Of a stretch of 33,362 bases of DNA, positions 1 through 7,054 are shown in pieces. Positions within the stretch are counted from its first letter, which is position 1. Each line of letters starts with the position of its first letter. The stretch comes from an uncultured Flavonifractor sp. Its GTDB lineage: Bacteria; Bacillota; Clostridia; Oscillospirales; Oscillospiraceae. Where the stretch lies: contig NZ_CALWXV010000027.1 in assembly GCF_944385615.1 (NCBI RefSeq), forward strand, positions 1 through 33,362, written 5' to 3'. Made by a program: the position numbers and the translations under genes. The notes below the pieces were generated by a model, which worked only from the letters and a program-made list of their open reading frames with translations, did no database searches and had not been told where the DNA came from.

Positions 1-7
1 CCATATG

Positions 8-56
8 GTAAACCTCCTGTGTGGTGCTTCTATTCTACACCACACAGGAGGTTTAC
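8..56. repeat. 19-bp perfect inverted repeat at window edge
   Basis: Arms 8-26 and 38-56 are exact reverse complements (GTAAACCTCCTGTGTGGTG on the left) around an 11-nt spacer. The right arm holds an AGGAGG ribosome-site-like sequence that the left arm would mask in RNA. There is no T-run on either side, so it is not a standard terminator. It could be a regulatory hairpin, an element end, or a fold-back artefact of a contig edge. Confidence 0.75.
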
Positions 57-179
57 ACAAAGTTTGGGACAGCCTCGCTTTTCCAGCCAGGAGCTGTCCA
101 CACTGGATCACTTGCAGAAGCGTATGCTGCAAAATTTGTCCCAGTACCAGACTTGCATACAAAACGAGGCTTCAACCAA

Positions 180-1919
180 ATGAGAAACGTATTACAACAG
201 CTGGGAAGGTATCGCAAAGATACCTTCCTGTGTATTGCCATGGCGGCGCTGGAGGTCTTTATGGAGATCCTGCTGCCTTTCATCACCGCTATCATCATTG
301 ATAAGGGCCTGGAGGCGGCCAATCTTTCCGTGGTATACCGCTATGGCGCCGTTATGGTGGTTATGGCGCTGTGCAGCTTGCTGTTTGGCGCGATGGCCGG
401 AAAATTTGCTGCCAGCGCATCTTCCGGGCTGTCGGCCAATCTGCGGGAGGCGATCTACGCCCGCATCCAGACCTTTTCCTTTTCCAATATCGACAAGTTC
501 AGCGTACCCGGTCTGGTGACCCGTATGACCACCGACATCACCAATGTACAGAATGCCTTTATGATGGTGATCCGTATCGCGGTGCGGACCCCGCTGATGC
601 TGATCTTCAGCTATGTGATGTGCCTCATCATCAGCCCGCCCATGAGCTTGATGTTCCTCATCGCCGTGGTGTTTCTGGTGGTGGTGCTGGGCGTCATCAT
701 GGTAGTCACCCTGAAGATCTTTAATCGGGCCTTTCAGAAGTATGACGACCTGAACGCCAGTGTACAGGAGAACATCTCCGCCATCCGGGTGGTAAAGGCA
801 TTTGTCCGGGAGAACTATGAAAACAGCAAGTTTGCCAAAGCGTCGGCCAACCTGTATAAGCTGTTTGTCAAGGCGGAGGGGCTGCTGGCCTTCAATAACC
901 CGGCTATGATGCTGGCGGTCTACTTCTGCATCCTCTCCGCTTCCTGGCTGGGCGCTCAGTTTATCGTGAGCGGCAGCATGACCACCGGTGATCTGACCAG
1001 CCTGTTCAGTTACATCATGTCCCTGCTGATGAGTCTGATGATGCTATCCATGGTGGTGGTCATGATCTCCATGTCCATGGCCAGCATCCGCCGTATCAGC
1101 GAGGTACTTAGCGAGACCCCCGACCTGAAGGAGCCCGACCAGCCGGTGCTCCAGGTGGCTGACGGCTCCATCGACTTCGACCACGTCAGCTTTTCTTACA
1201 AGCAGGGCAGCGGAAAGAACGCGCTGTCCGACATTGACCTGCACATCAAGTCCGGCGAGACCATCGGGGTCATTGGCGGCACTGGTTCGGGCAAGAGCAG
1301 CCTGGTGAATCTGATCTGCCGCCTGTACGACGTCAGTGAGGGCGCCGTCAAGGTGGGCGGTCTGGACGTGCGGAAGTATGATATGGAGGCCCTGCGCAAT
1401 CAGGTGTCGGTAGTGCTGCAAAAGAACACCCTGTTTTCCGGCACCATTCTGGATAATCTGCGCTGGGGCAAGCCGAAGGCTACCGAGGCTGAGTGCGTCC
1501 AGGCCTGTCAGGCCGCCTGCGCCGACGAGTTTATCGACCGTTTCCCAGACGGCTACCAGACCCGCATCGAGCGGGGAGGCGCCAACGTGTCCGGCGGCCA
1601 GAAGCAGCGGCTGTGCATCGCCTGGGCCCTGCTGAAAAAGCCCAAGGTGCTGATTTTGGACGACTCTACCTCCGCCGTGGATACTACCACCGACGCCAAG
1701 ATCCGGGCGGCCTTTGCGGAAAAGATCCCCGGCACCACCAAGATCATCATTGCCCAGCGGGTCTCCAGTGTGGAGCACGCCGACCGGATTCTGGTGTTGG
1801 ACGAGGGGCGGATCAGTGGCTTTGATACCCATGAACACCTGTTGGAGACCAACGCCATTTACCGGGAGATTTATGACTCCCAGGTCAAGGGCGGCGGCGA
1901 CTTCGACCAGCCCGCGTAA
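180..1919 (+). CDS. ABC exporter, half-transporter with degenerate ATP site
   Basis: A 579-residue half-transporter: an N-terminal type-IV exporter membrane domain (about residues 1-310, six hydrophobic segments) followed by an ATPase domain. Walker A is GGTGSGKSS (about 365), the signature VSGGQ (about 470), Walker B ends LILDD (about 490) and the switch loop reads IIIAQR (about 523). Asp replaces the catalytic Glu and Gln the switch His, as in the non-hydrolysing half of heterodimeric exporters such as LmrC/BmrC types. The frame is open back to 21, but the first 53 codons lack family-like sequence; ATG at 180 starts a typical N-terminus (MRNVLQQLGRYRKD) and has GAGG about 11 nt upstream. 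The next gene, 16 nt downstream, encodes the partner. Substrate unknown; drug or lipid-like export is a family guess. Between 57 and 179 I see only a short TTGCAG-N9-CTGCAA inverted repeat (112-132) and no clear promoter. Confidence 0.9.
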   Translation: MRNVLQQLGRYRKDTFLCIAMAALEVFMEILLPFITAIIIDKGLEAANLSVVYRYGAVMVVMALCSLLFGAMAGKFAASASSGLSANLREAIYARIQTFSFSNIDKFSVPGLVTRMTTDITNVQNAFMMVIRIAVRTPLMLIFSYVMCLIISPPMSLMFLIAVVFLVVVLGVIMVVTLKIFNRAFQKYDDLNASVQENISAIRVVKAFVRENYENSKFAKASANLYKLFVKAEGLLAFNNPAMMLAVYFCILSASWLGAQFIVSGSMTTGDLTSLFSYIMSLLMSLMMLSMVVVMISMSMASIRRISEVLSETPDLKEPDQPVLQVADGSIDFDHVSFSYKQGSGKNALSDIDLHIKSGETIGVIGGTGSGKSSLVNLICRLYDVSEGAVKVGGLDVRKYDMEALRNQVSVVLQKNTLFSGTILDNLRWGKPKATEAECVQACQAACADEFIDRFPDGYQTRIERGGANVSGGQKQRLCIAWALLKKPKVLILDDSTSAVDTTTDAKIRAAFAEKIPGTTKIIIAQRVSSVEHADRILVLDEGRISGFDTHEHLLETNAIYREIYDSQVKGGGDFDQPA

Positions 1920-1935
1920 AAAGGAGGTCTCTGTT

Positions 1936-3813
1936 ATGAAACAAAAATCTGGCTCCACCGGGGTGCTCCGCCGGGTGCTGCGCTATATGCTCCGGTACTA
2001 CGGCCCCCTCTTCGCCCTGGTGATCTTCTGTATCCTGTTCTCCGCGGTTGCCACTGTCGTGGCGGCCACCTTCCCGCAAACGCTGGTGGACGACTACATC
2101 GTCCCCATGCTCAACAGCGGCTCCCGGGACTTCAGCGGCCTGGCGGCGGATATCACCAGACTGGCCTGCTTTATGGTGGTTGGCATCCTGGCCGCTTTCG
2201 CCTATAACCGCATCATGGTCAACATCAGCCAGGGCACCATGCGGCACCTGCGGGACGATTTATTCCGCCGGATGGAGTCCCTGCCCATCCAATATTTTGA
2301 CACCCATGCCCACGGCGATATCATGTCGGTATACATCAACGACGTGGATACGCTGCGCCAACTGATCAGCCAGAGCATTCCCCAGGTCATCAACTCGGGC
2401 ATTACCATGATCGCCACTTTGGTGACCATGCTTCTGATCAACCCCTTCCTCACCCTGATTTCGGTGGTCACAGCCCTGATAATGCTGGCGGTTACCTCCC
2501 GTTTCTCCAAGTTATCGGGGAAATATTATGTCCGGCAGCAGCAGGACCTGGGCGCTGTAGACGGCTTTATCGAGGAGATGCTGGACGGACAGAAGGTGGT
2601 CAAGGTCTTCTGCCATGAACAGGCGGCCATGGAGGACTTCCACAAGGTGAATGAGGCCCTGCGGGAGAGTGCCAATAAGGCCAACCGCTACGCCAATCTG
2701 CTGATGCCAATCAACGCCAACATCGGCTGGCTCAGCTATGCCTTTGTGGCCATCGTAGGGGCTCTGCTGGCTATCAACAGTCTGGCTGGGGTGACCCTGG
2801 GCACCGTTATCACCTTTGTGGGCCTGAACAAGAGCTTTACCCAACCCATCACTCAGGTGAGCCAGCAGGTGAATTTCGTCGTCACCGCCGCCGCCGGTGC
2901 CCAGCGGGTCTTTGACCTGATGGACCAGCAGCCCGAGGAGGATAAGGGCTATGTGGAGCTGGTCAACGCCAAGGAGGATGGCAGCGGCCAGCTAAGTGAG
3001 GCGCAGGAACGCACCAACGTGTGGGCCTGGCGGCATCCCCACAAGGCTGACGGCACCGTAACCTATACCAGGCTGGAGGGCAGCGTGGTTTTTGACGATG
3101 TGGACTTTGGCTATACACCGGATAAGATGGTGCTTCACAACATCAGCCTGTGGGCCGAGCCGGGGCAGAAGATCGCCTTTGTAGGGGCCACAGGTGCAGG
3201 AAAGACCACCATCACCAACCTGATCAATCGCTTTTATGACATCGCCGACGGCAAGATCCGCTATGACGGCATCAACATCAACAAGATCAAAAAGGCGGAT
3301 CTGCGCCGCTCCCTGGGTATTGTGCTTCAGGATACCCATCTGTTTACCGGTACGGTGATGGACAACATCCGTTACGGCAATCTGGAGGCCAGCGATGAGG
3401 AGTGTATCGCCGCTGCCACCCTGGCCAATGCCGACGGCTTTATCCGCCGCCTGCCCGACGGCTACAACACCATGCTCACCGGAGACGGGGCCAACCTGAG
3501 CCAGGGCCAGCGGCAGCTGCTGGCCATTGCTCGGGCGGCGGTGGCCGACCCGCCGGTGCTCATTCTGGACGAGGCCACCTCCTCCATCGATACCCGGACG
3601 GAAAAGCTGGTGCAGGACGGTATGGACGCCCTGATGACCGGCCGGACCACCTTTGTCATTGCCCACCGGCTGTCCACAGTCCGCAATGCTGACTGTATCA
3701 TGGTCATGGAGCAGGGCCGTATCATCGAGCGGGGGACCCACGACCAGCTCATTGAGAAGAAGGGCAGGTACTATCAGCTCTACACCGGAAATCTGGCCGA
3801 AGAGGCGGGCTGA
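1936..3813 (+). CDS. ABC exporter, catalytic half-transporter
   Basis: A 625-residue partner of the upstream ABC protein: membrane domain (about 1-330), then an ATPase with Walker A GATGAGKTT (about 417), signature LSQGQ (about 521), Walker B LILDEATS (about 541) and switch IAHR (about 575). Catalytic Glu and His are present, while the signature departs from LSGGQ. In a heterodimer that signature faces the degenerate Walker site of the first subunit, so the two together give one active and one inactive ATP site. A linker of about 40 residues near 345-385 (charged, Gly/Ser-rich) is longer than usual. The frame is open to 1714, but AAGGAGG at 1921-1927 sits 8 nt before ATG 1936, which fixes the start. 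Same operon as the previous gene; ends at a strong terminator. Substrate unknown. Confidence 0.92.
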   Translation: MKQKSGSTGVLRRVLRYMLRYYGPLFALVIFCILFSAVATVVAATFPQTLVDDYIVPMLNSGSRDFSGLAADITRLACFMVVGILAAFAYNRIMVNISQGTMRHLRDDLFRRMESLPIQYFDTHAHGDIMSVYINDVDTLRQLISQSIPQVINSGITMIATLVTMLLINPFLTLISVVTALIMLAVTSRFSKLSGKYYVRQQQDLGAVDGFIEEMLDGQKVVKVFCHEQAAMEDFHKVNEALRESANKANRYANLLMPINANIGWLSYAFVAIVGALLAINSLAGVTLGTVITFVGLNKSFTQPITQVSQQVNFVVTAAAGAQRVFDLMDQQPEEDKGYVELVNAKEDGSGQLSEAQERTNVWAWRHPHKADGTVTYTRLEGSVVFDDVDFGYTPDKMVLHNISLWAEPGQKIAFVGATGAGKTTITNLINRFYDIADGKIRYDGININKIKKADLRRSLGIVLQDTHLFTGTVMDNIRYGNLEASDEECIAAATLANADGFIRRLPDGYNTMLTGDGANLSQGQRQLLAIARAAVADPPVLILDEATSSIDTRTEKLVQDGMDALMTGRTTFVIAHRLSTVRNADCIMVMEQGRIIERGTHDQLIEKKGRYYQLYTGNLAEEAG

Positions 3814-3828
3814 TCCGTCTCACAGCAG

Positions 3829-3866
3829 AAAAAGCAAGGCTTCCCGCTAGGGAAGCCTTGCTTTTT
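3829..3866. terminator. Bidirectional terminator, ABC operon / trmB
   Basis: Perfect 17-bp stem, AAAAAGCAAGGCTTCCC (3829-3845) with its complement at 3850-3866, and a GCTA loop. It is A-rich on the left and T-rich on the right, so it can stop transcription from both convergent genes. The trmB stop codon (3865-3867) lies at its edge. Confidence 0.93.
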
Positions 3867-4533
3867 AAAGATAAGAGGGGGCAGGCGGATTGGACAGCGG
3901 CCCCACAGAGGCCACACAGCGATTGATGGGAGTGCCCAGGCTGTGGAATTTCTCCTCATAGTCGGTCATCACGCCGCAGATACCGTTGGCGTGGAGGTCC
4001 CGGGTGACCTGAGAGAGCAGGAACCCGGCCTTGGGAAACTGGAACAGGGACCACTCAAAAAGATCGTGGTTGTCGGTCTTAAAGTGGATCTCCCCCTTTC
4101 GGGAGAGTACCTGCCGGTAGCGCAGCAGAAAGTCGGGGTGGGTGAGGCGGCGCTTGGCGTGCCGGTTGCCCGGCCAGGGATCGCAGAAATTGATATAGAT
4201 GCGGTCTATCTCGCTGGGGGCAAAGAGGTCGGTCAGGTTGGCGGCGTCTCCATCGATGAAAAAGACGTTATGCAGCTCCATGGCGCATACCCGCTCCATG
4301 GCGATGACCATGGCGTCAGGCACCCGCTCCACCGCAAGATAGAGGGCCTGGGGATTCTGGGCAGCGGTCTCGGCGGTAAAGCGCCCCTTGCCGCACCCCA
4401 GTTCCAGGAAGACGGCCTCCGCCTGGGGCATCAGGCTCTGCCACCGGCCCCGGAGGGCAAGAGGGTCGGAGATCAGGACCCGGGCGCAGCGCTCCATCCG
4501 CGGCGCCAGGTTGGGCTTTTTTCTCATTCGCAT
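3865..4533 (-). CDS. trmB: tRNA (guanine-N7)-methyltransferase TrmB
   Basis: A 222-residue class-I SAM methyltransferase that makes m7G46 in the variable loop of tRNA. It shows the SAM-binding motif FLELGCGKGRF (near residue 42), the family motif NFCDPWPGNRHAKRRL, KTDNHDLFEWS, and the C-terminal MTDYEEKF that matches the TxYExKF signature. Length fits the family (about 210-240). The open frame runs upstream through a tRNA gene and is not coding there; ATG 4533 follows an AGGGGGA site, with a second ATG at 4527 as an alternative. It lies 60 nt beyond the terminator of two serine tRNA genes on the same strand. Confidence 0.95.
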   Translation of the reverse strand: MRMRKKPNLAPRMERCARVLISDPLALRGRWQSLMPQAEAVFLELGCGKGRFTAETAAQNPQALYLAVERVPDAMVIAMERVCAMELHNVFFIDGDAANLTDLFAPSEIDRIYINFCDPWPGNRHAKRRLTHPDFLLRYRQVLSRKGEIHFKTDNHDLFEWSLFQFPKAGFLLSQVTRDLHANGICGVMTDYEEKFHSLGTPINRCVASVGPLSNPPAPSYL

Positions 4534-4594
4534 CTGTGGTCGTCCCCCTGAAAAATATGGTGTGTGCCTGTGGGGCAGGCAAGAAAGGCAGGAA

Positions 4595-4627
4595 AAAACC
4601 CTGCAATCACGAAGAGTGCAGGGTTTT
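4595..4627 (-). terminator. Terminator of the tRNA-Ser pair
   Basis: Stem AAAACCCTGCA (4595-4605) against 4617-4627 with an 11-nt loop. Read on the minus strand it directly follows the CCA end of tRNA-Ser(GCU) and ends in six T residues. Confidence 0.85.
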
Positions 4628-4717
4628 GGCGCAGAAGGAGGGATTTGAACCCTCGCGACGGTTTCCCGCCCTACTCCCTTAGCAGGGGAGCCCCTTCGGC
4701 CACTTGGGTACTTCTGC
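4627..4717 (-). tRNA. tRNA-Ser (anticodon GCU)
   Basis: Type-II tRNA of 91 nt with encoded CCA. Acceptor stem GCAGAAG pairs with CTTCTGC, discriminator G. The anticodon stem CTCCC/GGGAG encloses loop CTGCTAA, giving anticodon GCU (AGC/AGU codons). The long variable arm expected of serine tRNAs is present (around GGCGGGAAACCGTC), and the T-loop reads GGTTCAAATCC. Confidence 0.95.
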
Positions 4718-4748
4718 ATGCCGAATCAAACAATCCTATTGAAAAATG

Positions 4749-4836
4749 TGGCGGAGAGAGTGGGATTCGAACCCACGGATGCTTCCACATCGCCGGTTTT
4801 CAAGACCGGTTCCTTCAACCACTCGGACATCTCTCC
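4749..4836 (-). tRNA. tRNA-Ser (anticodon UGA)
   Basis: Type-II tRNA of 88 nt with encoded CCA. Acceptor GGAGAGA/TCTCTCC, discriminator G. Anticodon stem CCGGT/ACCGG with loop CTTGAAA gives UGA, reading UCN codons. It lies 31 nt upstream of tRNA-Ser(GCU) and shares its promoter and terminator. Confidence 0.95.
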
Positions 4837-4865
4837 ACGCCCTGTCCAGGTCAAATGCAAAAAGA

Positions 4866-4894
4866 ATTATACTATAGCGAAACGGCCTTGTCAA
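4866..4894 (-). promoter_or_regulatory. Consensus sigma-A promoter for two tRNA-Ser genes
   Basis: On the minus strand: TTGACA, exactly 17 nt, TATAAT. This is a perfect consensus promoter, with the tRNA-Ser(UGA) 5' end about 30 nt downstream. Confidence 0.93.
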
Positions 4895-4947
4895 TCGTTT
4901 TTTTAAATTTTTTAAAATGGACCTTTTGAATTCGGGGCAGACAGTAA

Positions 4948-4979
4948 AATTCCCGCCACACAGAAGTGCGGCGGGAATT
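4948..4979 (-). terminator. Terminator after the cell-wall hydrolase
   Basis: Stem AATTCCCGCC (4948-4957) with GGCGGGAATT (4970-4979) just past the stop codon. The following minus-strand bases are T-rich (TTTTACTGT), a modest tail. Confidence 0.65.
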
Positions 4980-4983
4980 GGGA

Positions 4984-5799
4984 TCAGGCGAAAAACGCGT
5001 GGGCGCCGATGGTGGCCACATAGGTGCAGTTCCGGCTGAACCAGCTGCTGGAAGAGATGGAGGGGTTGATAAAATACAGGGCATTGCCCGCAGTATTGGC
5101 GCCCTCCAGCGCCAGCTTGGCGGCGATCACACACTCCGCAGTAGGCGTCTTCTGAATACGGCCATTGGAGGCGGGGGTGAACTGGTTGCGCTGGAAGATT
5201 ACATCGTACACCGTGTTGGGGAACTGGGTGCTGGCCACGCGGTTGAGTACCACGTTGCCCACAGCGATCTTACCCTCCAGGGACTGATTGCCGCTTTCGG
5301 CATAGATGATCCGGGAGAGCCAGTACAGATCTTCCTGATTGTAAAAGCTGTCGCCGGACGTGATAGGGCCGCTGCCGGAGGTGATGGCGATTCTGCCGTC
5401 CTCTCCGTTCCAGACTACCTGAGCGCCCAGGGCCGTGCACAGGGTGCGGACTGGAACCATCACACAGCCGTCTTCCAGCTTTACGCCGGTGGGCACATAC
5501 AAGCAGCGGCCGTTGGCCACAATATACTTGGCGCCGGGCTTGAGTTCCAGCTTCAGGCCGGAGGCGGTCACTTCCGCCTGGCCATTGGCCCACACGGCGG
5601 TGGCGTCGGGATAGAGGGCCTGCACAATGGGCCAATAGGAAACGTACGTCGTATCGTTCTCTACCTTGCTGGTAAATTCCTGGACAAGGGGCGTACCGTT
5701 TACTTCAAAGCTGACGCCGCTCTCAGCAGCGTACGCAGGGCCGGTCAGAGACACACAAAGGGCCAGACCCGCGAGCGCGCAAAGGGCTCGTTTCTTCAT
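4984..5799 (-). CDS. Secreted SleB/CwlJ-type cell-wall hydrolase with stalk domain
   Basis: A 271-residue exported protein. Residues 1-24 form a signal peptide (MKKR, hydrophobic core, then AYA-AE). Residues about 30-135 resemble the copper-amine-oxidase N-terminal (stalk) domain common in clostridial surface proteins: VNGTPLVQEF early, GVKLEDGCVMVPVRTLCTAL later. Residues about 150-271 match the SleB/CwlJ Hydrolase_2 domain: DLYWLSRIIYAESGNQSLEG, then KIAVGNVVLNRV and FTPASNGRI. The Glu in YAESG is the presumed catalytic residue. The likely role is cutting peptidoglycan, in spore cortex or vegetative wall remodelling. ATG 5799 follows CAGGAGGAA. It is monocistronic, with its own promoter, an overlapping WalR-like box and a terminator. 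Confidence 0.88.
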   Translation of the reverse strand: MKKRALCALAGLALCVSLTGPAYAAESGVSFEVNGTPLVQEFTSKVENDTTYVSYWPIVQALYPDATAVWANGQAEVTASGLKLELKPGAKYIVANGRCLYVPTGVKLEDGCVMVPVRTLCTALGAQVVWNGEDGRIAITSGSGPITSGDSFYNQEDLYWLSRIIYAESGNQSLEGKIAVGNVVLNRVASTQFPNTVYDVIFQRNQFTPASNGRIQKTPTAECVIAAKLALEGANTAGNALYFINPSISSSSWFSRNCTYVATIGAHAFFA

Positions 5800-5846
5800 T
5801 ACTAGGATTCCTCCTGTTACAAACTGTTACTTGTTGGTCACTGGTT

Positions 5847-5863
5847 TGTAACCGTATTGTAAC
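5847..5863. promoter_or_regulatory. WalR-like operator TGTAAC-N5-TGTAAC
   Basis: TGTAAC CGTAT TGTAAC matches the WalR (YycF) direct-repeat consensus TGTWAH-N5-TGTWAH exactly. It overlaps the -10 of the hydrolase promoter. The left half also belongs to an inverted repeat with GTTACAAAC at 5816-5824. WalR controls cell-wall hydrolases in Firmicutes; a box over the -10 would suit repression. Assignment to WalR rather than another OmpR-family regulator (for example PhoP) is inferred. Confidence 0.55.
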
Positions 5864-5885
5864 CACTTCTGGCGTGAAAAGTCAA
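5856..5885 (-). promoter_or_regulatory. Promoter of the cell-wall hydrolase gene
   Basis: Minus strand TTGACT, 18 nt, TACAAT, ending about 57 nt before the start codon. The -10 lies inside the TGTAAC repeat. Confidence 0.55.
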
Positions 5886-6132
5886 TAGGAAATTTTGTAT
5901 CTCTTTCTGAACCCGTTGCGCCGCAAGGGGTTCAGCAGAAAAAAATTTTTGCAGGGCAACATTTTGCCATAGATTACTGCTGAAAATGGATACAAACAAT
6001 AACAAAAAGAAACAGCCTTAGACCTGTCCTCTGTCTGTTCGAAATAGGGTGTTTTGGCCGGTAAAATAATGGCCTAGTCTGTTTCAAAAGGGGAGAGGTC
6101 TTTCCGGTCAGAGAAAGACCGGAAAAATTTTT
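5886..6132 (+). other. Gene-free stretch with hairpins; possible small RNA
   Basis: No protein gene is visible. A strong hairpin sits at 5907-5935 (CTGAACCC...GGGTTCAG with TTGC/GCAA inside). At 6009-6085 GAAAC/GTTTC, AGAC/GTCT and GGCC/GGCC can nest. At 6097-6132 a GGTCTTTC/GAAAGACC (or overlapping CCGGTC/GACCGG) stem is followed by AAAAATTTTT, which would end a plus-strand transcript. No convincing promoter was found, so an RNA gene is only a possibility. Confidence 0.3.
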
Positions 6133-6153
6133 AGACTTTTTTCGCTTTACCTC

Positions 6154-6181
6154 TTGACGACTGAAAAAAATCTGCTATAAT
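6154..6181 (+). promoter_or_regulatory. Promoter of tRNA-Ser(GGA)
   Basis: TTGACG, 16 nt, TATAAT, about 48 nt before the tRNA 5' end. Confidence 0.85.
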
Positions 6182-6229
6182 GTAATCCGTTGCTTGTTCC
6201 AAACGAGCAGCCGGTAGAGCACTCACCAT

Positions 6230-6321
6230 GGAGAGATGGCTGAGTTGGTCGAAGGCGCACGATTGGAAATCGTGTAGGCGTTAATAGCGTCTCGAGGGTT
6301 CGAATCCCTCTCTCTCCGCCA
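6230..6321 (+). tRNA. tRNA-Ser (anticodon GGA)
   Basis: Type-II tRNA of 92 nt with encoded CCA. Acceptor GGAGAGA/TCTCTCC, discriminator G. Anticodon stem CACGA/TCGTG and loop TTGGAAA give GGA (UCC/UCU codons). A long variable arm (TAGGCGTTAATAGCGTCT) and T-loop GGTTCGAATCC are present. Confidence 0.96.
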
Positions 6322-6359
6322 AAGAAAGACACGCTGTAAAGCGTGTCTTTCTTTTTTTA
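6321..6359 (+). terminator. Terminator of tRNA-Ser(GGA)
   Basis: Stem AAAGAAAGACACGC (6321-6334) with GCGTGTCTTTCTTT (6341-6354), loop TGTAAA, then a T-rich tail. It begins at the last base of the CCA end. Confidence 0.92.
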
Positions 6360-6411
6360 TTTTACGGTGGTGGACGGGCGCTGTATAGACTGTTTTTTGC
6401 TGCTAAAATAA

Positions 6412-6447
6412 AAGAAGTGGGCCGCGGCAGTTTACGGTCCACTTCTT
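6412..6447 (-). terminator. Terminator of the marR-type gene
   Basis: Stem AAGAAGTGGGCC (6412-6423) with GGTCCACTTCTT (6436-6447), one wobble pair. On the minus strand it is followed by TTATTTTAGC. Confidence 0.75.
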
Positions 6448-6481
6448 ACATTATATATATAAAGAAAAGCGGTTTGTCTCT

Positions 6482-6913
6482 CTATTGAAGGCCCTCCATA
6501 TCCGCCATGCTGGAGCAAATTTGAAACAGGCTATCCAGCAGTTGCGCCCGCTGCGTCTCATCCAGCTTGGCCAGTACCGTCTGGGTCTGGCGCTCCAAAG
6601 TCTGCCGGACCTCCCGCTGCTTTTCCCGTCCCTGATCCGTCAGATAGACGTGTAGGGAGCGCCGGTCCCCTTGCTCATTGCAGCGGCGGATCAGGCCCTT
6701 TTCTTCCATGCGGTTGAGCAGGCCGGTCAGGGTGGCCGGATCGATCTGACAGCCTGCCGCAATGCTCTTCTGAACGCTGCCGTCGTGGAGGCCCAGGTAG
6801 TCCAGCACCTTAGGCTGACCGGCGGTCAGCCCGGAGCCGTTCAATTCCGCCATGACGCTGCGCTGAAACAGAGCCTGAGCCGCCATAAGCAGATAATGGA
6901 AACTGTAGTCCAT
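6482..6913 (-). CDS. MarR-family transcriptional regulator
   Basis: A 143-residue winged-helix regulator. The helix-turn-helix and wing read KSIAAGCQIDPATLTGLLNRMEEKGLIRRCNEQGDRRSLHVYLTDQG, given here in parts: recognition helix DPATLTGLLNRMEEKGLI, wing DRRSLHVYLTDQG. Long N- and C-terminal helices would form the dimer. ATG 6913 is preferred over GTG 6922 because AGAGG lies 9 nt before it. MarR proteins usually bind palindromes near their own promoter, and one is present at 6941-6954. The ABC exporter at 180-3813 is a possible but unproven target, since MarR-ABC-ABC clusters are common in clostridia. Effector unknown. Confidence 0.9.
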   Translation of the reverse strand: MDYSFHYLLMAAQALFQRSVMAELNGSGLTAGQPKVLDYLGLHDGSVQKSIAAGCQIDPATLTGLLNRMEEKGLIRRCNEQGDRRSLHVYLTDQGREKQREVRQTLERQTQTVLAKLDETQRAQLLDSLFQICSSMADMEGLQ

Positions 6914-6940
6914 GAGATACACCTCTTATATACACAGGTT

Positions 6941-6954
6941 CCAAAATAATTTGG
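6941..6954. promoter_or_regulatory. Candidate MarR operator
   Basis: CCAAA-ATAA-TTTGG palindrome 28 nt upstream of the marR-type start codon, next to a TATATAAG stretch that may be the -10. Autoregulation is inferred from position only. Confidence 0.4.
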
Positions 6955-7054
6955 ATACAAACAGTTTAGCACCCGGCGAATGAGCTGTCAACAGCCGCTT
7001 ACCCAAAGCCTGTTTCCCATCCTGCCCCAAGTTTAAGGGTGCGTTGCGGCCATG

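Noticed and set aside
21-179. N-terminal extension of the first ABC protein
   Set aside because: No similarity to exporter N-termini, and it would begin inside the inverted repeat; the ATG at 180 fits the family.
4534-4719. N-terminal extension of TrmB through a tRNA gene
   Set aside because: The DNA is a tRNA-Ser gene and its terminator.
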